A stretch of 64,000 nt of DNA, from NCBI RefSeq assembly GCF_004153455.1, contig NZ_SDQE01000002.1, forward strand, positions 248,001 to 312,000, written 5' to 3'. Shown here piece after piece: positions 60,611-64,000 of the stretch; the first letter of the stretch is position 1; the number at the start of each line of letters is the position of its first letter. Source of the stretch: Allopusillimonas ginsengisoli (lineage in GTDB: Bacteria; Pseudomonadota; Gammaproteobacteria; Burkholderiales; Burkholderiaceae_B). The notes under the pieces are model-generated. The model did not search any database. It was not told the DNA's origin and saw only the letters and a program-made list of their open reading frames with translations. Position numbers and translations under genes: made by a program.

Positions 60611-62212
60611 TTACTTGGCTTTCTCGATATTCCAGAACAGATATACCGGAGCGTCGATGACGCCACTAAGCTTCTTGCTGTACGCGGACGGGACTTGATA
60701 TTCGCCCAGCGGAACGATGACCCCTTCGTCCAGGATGATCTCCTGTAACCGGTGGACCAGTGATTTCTGTTCTGCGGAGTCGGTGGTAAGTGAGAACTTG
60801 TCGCGTAGTTCTTCGATCTCCGGAAAGTCTGGCCATCCAAACCACGCTTTGGGGCCATTGGCGGCAACAGCGGGGTAACGCAGCGGGTCCAGCATGTCGG
60901 TCAGGGGCCAGCTCGTTACGAATATGTTCCATCCGCCTTCGCCCACAGGCTTGGTGCTCGTCCGTCGCGATGCAAGTGTCTGCCAATCCATGGATTGCAT
61001 TTCCACCTTGAATCCCGCTTTTCGCAAATCTTGCGCCATGACGACGGGTTGGGCAGACAAGAGCGGGTTGTCGGTGGCATGAAGAAGTACTACCGGAGCG
61101 CCGTCGTAATTCGCTTCCTTCAGCAAAGCTTTGGCCTTCTCTACATTAGGCTTGATGATCCAGTCGGTATCGTCCGTAAATGCAAAAGGTCCGCGACATC
61201 CAAACACTGCGCCGCAAGTTTGAAAATACTCAGGATTGCCGACTACAGCCGTCATGACGCCTTGCTGCCCGATGGCGTGCATCGCGGCCTTCCGCAGCAA
61301 CTTGTCATTGAAGGGCGGTTGCGTGAAATTGAATCGATACACGGATTGGTAGCCCAGCTTTCCGATCAGTTGAACCTGAATATCTTCGTTCTGTTGAACC
61401 ACAGGCAGCAAGTCGAATGGCATGACCTCCATGTAGTCGATTTCGTTGTTCATCAGTGCGTTGACCGCTGTCATCTGATCCGGCATCGTGACCCATTCCA
61501 CACGGTCGACCTTCACGACTTTGCCGCCGGCCGTCCAGCTTGGGGGCTCGGAACGGGGAATGTAATCGGTGTTTCTCTCGTAGACAACCTTGGTGTTGGG
61601 TCGGAACTCGTTGGCGATGAACTTGAAGGGACCAGAGCCTATGTGCTCTTTAACCGCTTCTGTGGAGGGCGTCTCGGCCATCCGCTTGGGCATCATGACG
61701 GGCACAGGCCCGCCTACCTTGGACAAGCCTTGCAGCACCAGCGGGGTGGGATCGGTCACGACGATCTCGAAGCGTTTTTCATCGAGAACATTCATGGCCG
61801 AAACCATAGGCATCAGCATCTGCCCAATTTTGTCCTGTTGCGCCCAGCGCTTGATGGACGCAATGCAGTCCTCGGAGGTAACAGGCGCGCCGTCATGCCA
61901 CTTCAGTCCGTCTCGTAAGGTAAACGTGTAGACTTTGCCGTCGGCGGACTCTTCCCAGTCCGCCATTTGCGGCTGGACCTTATAGTTTGAATCCAGCGAC
62001 AGCAGCGTGTCATAGATCATATAACCGTGGTAGGTCGACATGCTGATCGTGGTGATCGCAGGATCCAACATGCGAAGGCCGGACTGCATCACTGCGGTGA
62101 TCGTTTGCGCCGAGGCGCTTGGTGCCGCCAGACAAGCGACGGCGACGGGTGCGGCGGACAAGAAAGACTGGACTAATCGTAAGATAGATAAAGGCTGCGG
62201 TTTGGGTGGCAT
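60611..62212 (-). CDS. ABC transporter substrate-binding protein, dipeptide/oligopeptide type (DppA/SBP_bac_5)
   Basis: The product is 533 residues. A signal peptide (cleavage near PSASAQ, residue 36) precedes MLDPAITTISMSTYHGYMIYDTLLSLD and WEESADGKVYTFTLRDGLKWHDGAPVTSEDC, characteristic of SBP_bac_5. The ligand is probably a small peptide or peptide-like compound. It lies 32 bases after the ATPase gene. Confidence 0.92.
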   Translation of the reverse strand: MPPKPQPLSILRLVQSFLSAAPVAVACLAAPSASAQTITAVMQSGLRMLDPAITTISMSTYHGYMIYDTLLSLDSNYKVQPQMADWEESADGKVYTFTLRDGLKWHDGAPVTSEDCIASIKRWAQQDKIGQMLMPMVSAMNVLDEKRFEIVVTDPTPLVLQGLSKVGGPVPVMMPKRMAETPSTEAVKEHIGSGPFKFIANEFRPNTKVVYERNTDYIPRSEPPSWTAGGKVVKVDRVEWVTMPDQMTAVNALMNNEIDYMEVMPFDLLPVVQQNEDIQVQLIGKLGYQSVYRFNFTQPPFNDKLLRKAAMHAIGQQGVMTAVVGNPEYFQTCGAVFGCRGPFAFTDDTDWIIKPNVEKAKALLKEANYDGAPVVLLHATDNPLLSAQPVVMAQDLRKAGFKVEMQSMDWQTLASRRTSTKPVGEGGWNIFVTSWPLTDMLDPLRYPAVAANGPKAWFGWPDFPEIEELRDKFSLTTDSAEQKSLVHRLQEIILDEGVIVPLGEYQVPSAYSKKLSGVIDAPVYLFWNIEKAK

Positions 62213-62244
62213 GCTACTCTCCTAGAAGTTGGCTTTTATCGCTG

Positions 62245-63936
62245 CTACGAGGCAATGGCACGAGCCTGCTTATCGTCGAGGACGCGCAAGTTCTTGAAGT
62301 CCCAATTGCGTCCAGGGGCCGCCGCCAGCAGCGAGCGGGTGTAGATGGCTTGTGGGTGGCTAAGAATATCCAGAGCGGATCCTTGTTCCACGATGCGTCC
62401 TTGCTGCATGACGATGATGGTGTCGCAGATCTGTGCGGCGACGCGAAGATCATGCGTTATGAAAAGAATGGCGATGCCTGTACGCTCGCGGATATCGTCC
62501 AACAAGCGCAGAACCTGGGCTTGTACCGATACGTCCAGGGCGGATACCGCCTCATCTGCTACCAGGATGTCCGGCTCCAGCGACAGTGCTCGCGCAATAC
62601 ATATTCGTTGGCGCTGCCCTCCCGAGAATTGATGGGGGTAGCGCTGCATGGCGTCCGCCTCCAGCCCGACGAATTCGAGCATTTCAATGGCCTTCGCCTC
62701 CGCCTCGGGGCGCGCCATGCCAAAGTTCGTAAGCCCTTCAATCATGGAGTCGCGGATGCGAATCCTGGGATTCAGCGATCGGTAGGGGTCTTGGAATACC
62801 ACCTGAATGCGCCGCCGCAGGGGACCGAGTTCGCGCCGGGAATAGCGAGAGATGTCCATTCCGCCAAGGGAGATCTGACCGGACGTCGGGTGAATCAGAT
62901 GCATGATGCAACGTGCGACTGTCGATTTTCCGGAACCGGATTCCCCCACGATGCCCGCAACTTCGGCGCGTTGTAGTCCAAGGTTGATATCTTGCGCCGC
63001 GGTAACGGAACTGCCGGTGCCGAACAGGCGTTTTCGTGTATAGGTTTTGCTTAATGAGACGACGTCCAGGACAGGCTCGCCGGTCAATGGTACGCGTTCG
63101 ACAGGTACGAGACTGGGCACCGAGGTAACCAAGTGGCGCGTGTAAGGGTCGGCGGGTCGGGTGAGAATATCAGTACGGGTACCTGTTTCGACGATCCTGC
63201 CTCTTCGCATGACGACTATTCGGTCGGCGATCTCGGCGACCACGCCGAAGTCGTGTGTAATGAACAGCACTGCTGTGTTCTGCTGTTGTTGAAGCTCTCT
63301 TACCAGCGCCAAGATCTGCTTTTGCGTCGTAACGTCCAGGGCCGTTGTCGGTTCATCGGCAATCAGCAGCTTTGGCCGCAATATCAGCGCCATCGCGATG
63401 ACGATACGTTGCCGCTGTCCCCCAGAAAGCTGATGTGGATACGAGGCATAGATACGTTCGCAGTCTGGCAAATGTACTGAAGCCAGCATATCGAGCACGC
63501 GCTGGCGCCTTTCGGCGGCGCCAAGGTCGGTATGCAGGCGTAGAACTTCCTCGATCTGCGAGCCTGCTGTCTGGATCGGATTCAGGGCCGTCATGGGCTC
63601 TTGAAACACCATGGACATCTGGGCGGCACGCATACGGCGCAGCTGTTCGTCAGTCGCCGCCAAAACATTCTGGCCCTGGACAAGAGCCTCTCCGGCCTCG
63701 ACGACGAGTTCATTGCGCGGTAACAGCCCCATGATGGCCAGGGAGGTTACCGATTTTCCGGAGCCGGACTCTCCGACGATGCAAACCACCTCGCCGGCTT
63801 TCACGTTGAAGGTCAAGTCCTTCACGACGGGCATGTGCTCACCGCGGGTACGGATAGACAGCTGCTTGACCGACAATACAGGCACTATTTCGGTAACTGC
63901 TCCGTTTACGACGTTTGCGTGTTCCTTATGCGTCAC
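62245..63936 (-). CDS. Dipeptide-type ABC transporter, fused two-domain ATP-binding protein (DppDF/GsiA-like)
   Basis: The product is 563 residues with two complete ABC domains: Walker A GESGSGKSVTSLAIMG and signature LSGGQRQRIVIAMAL in the first; GESGSGKSTVARCIMH and FSGGQRQRICIARAL in the second. Each also has Walker B LLIADEP / ILVADEA; the second ends DEA rather than DEP. The start is GTG, overlapping the permease stop (GTGA) with AAGGAGG upstream. Confidence 0.93.
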   Translation of the reverse strand: MTHKEHANVVNGAVTEIVPVLSVKQLSIRTRGEHMPVVKDLTFNVKAGEVVCIVGESGSGKSVTSLAIMGLLPRNELVVEAGEALVQGQNVLAATDEQLRRMRAAQMSMVFQEPMTALNPIQTAGSQIEEVLRLHTDLGAAERRQRVLDMLASVHLPDCERIYASYPHQLSGGQRQRIVIAMALILRPKLLIADEPTTALDVTTQKQILALVRELQQQQNTAVLFITHDFGVVAEIADRIVVMRRGRIVETGTRTDILTRPADPYTRHLVTSVPSLVPVERVPLTGEPVLDVVSLSKTYTRKRLFGTGSSVTAAQDINLGLQRAEVAGIVGESGSGKSTVARCIMHLIHPTSGQISLGGMDISRYSRRELGPLRRRIQVVFQDPYRSLNPRIRIRDSMIEGLTNFGMARPEAEAKAIEMLEFVGLEADAMQRYPHQFSGGQRQRICIARALSLEPDILVADEAVSALDVSVQAQVLRLLDDIRERTGIAILFITHDLRVAAQICDTIIVMQQGRIVEQGSALDILSHPQAIYTRSLLAAAPGRNWDFKNLRVLDDKQARAIAS

Positions 63937-64000
63937 TTCAACCTCCTTGCCATTCGTGGATCGAGAGCGTCGCGCAGCGCATCACCGAGCACGTTCACGC
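63933..64000 (-). CDS. ABC transporter permease, DppC-like (partial, only the C-terminus)
   Basis: Only the last ~21 codons are in the window: VNVLGDALRDALDPRMARR and a stop. The G-D-x-L-R-D-x-L-D-P-R ending is typical of DppC/OppC permeases, matching the fused ATPase next to it. Confidence 0.85.
   Translation of the reverse strand, partial: VNVLGDALRDALDPRMARRLK

Noticed and set aside
1-64000. CRISPR arrays, rRNA genes, replication origin
   Set aside because: I looked for regularly spaced repeats, rRNA sequence and DnaA-box clusters or repA-like genes and saw none.

Overview
The window reads as chromosome of a heterotrophic betaproteobacterium, most likely Burkholderiales and probably Alcaligenaceae. 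I infer this from overall gene style: a DUF4148 protein, many ABC uptake systems with their own binding proteins, LysR/LacI/MocR regulators, a bo3-type quinol oxidase and the Fiu/PiuA-PiuC pair. No rRNA is present and the only complete RNA gene I see is a tRNA-Val(CAC), so the genus stays open.

Layout. 1-6.1 kb (minus strand): cytochrome bo3 quinol oxidase cyoABCD, a SURF1 assembly factor and a RegB-type redox sensor kinase cut by the window edge. 6.3-17 kb (mostly plus): an MFS transporter, a Fur-box-preceded TonB receptor with a PiuC dioxygenase, an FMN hydroxyacid oxidase, a secreted PIG-L deacetylase with a propeller-like tail, and two overlapping MFS genes. 17-29 kb: a DUF421 protein, then ccmAB (plus) facing one long minus-strand operon, haoA-haoB-ccmC-D-E-F-G-H-I, with a MocR-type regulator just upstream. 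This couples an octaheme hydroxylamine-oxidoreductase-like cytochrome and its HaoB partner directly to the machinery that attaches its haems.

29.5-49.5 kb looks accessory: a stand-alone CinA-like protein, small orphan genes, and a catabolic operon (31.9-37.7 kb). The operon encodes an extradiol dioxygenase, a fused 2-hydroxyacid dehydrogenase/kinase, an active-site-altered enolase, an FAH-family enzyme, a NIPSNAP protein and an NTF2-like protein. LacI, MFS and TetR genes follow, then a branched-chain-type ABC transporter operon (livKHMGF-like) ending in a hydroxyisobutyrate-dehydrogenase-like gene. A LacI-type palindrome recurs upstream of the catabolic operon, upstream of the liv operon and upstream of lacI, so uptake and catabolism probably form one regulon. 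Debris surrounds these operons: an inverted, truncated LysR copy, a hydroxyacid-oxidase fragment, a 3'-half tRNA resembling an attachment site, a frameshifted VapC toxin with intact antitoxin, and a transposase fragment beside tRNA-Val.

49.6-64 kb: a spermidine/putrescine-type ABC operon with a DadA-like oxidase and a divergent LysR gene; dnaQ; a broken tyrosine recombinase; and an operon with an M81 (MlrC) metallopeptidase, a class IV aminotransferase and a dipeptide-type ABC system whose permease is cut by the right edge.

The two most notable systems are (i) haoAB fused into the ccm operon of an apparent heterotroph, with no cytochrome c554, cM552 or ammonia monooxygenase genes in view, and (ii) the dehydrogenase-kinase fusion plus altered enolase, which together suggest an uncharacterised reduce-phosphorylate-dehydrate route.
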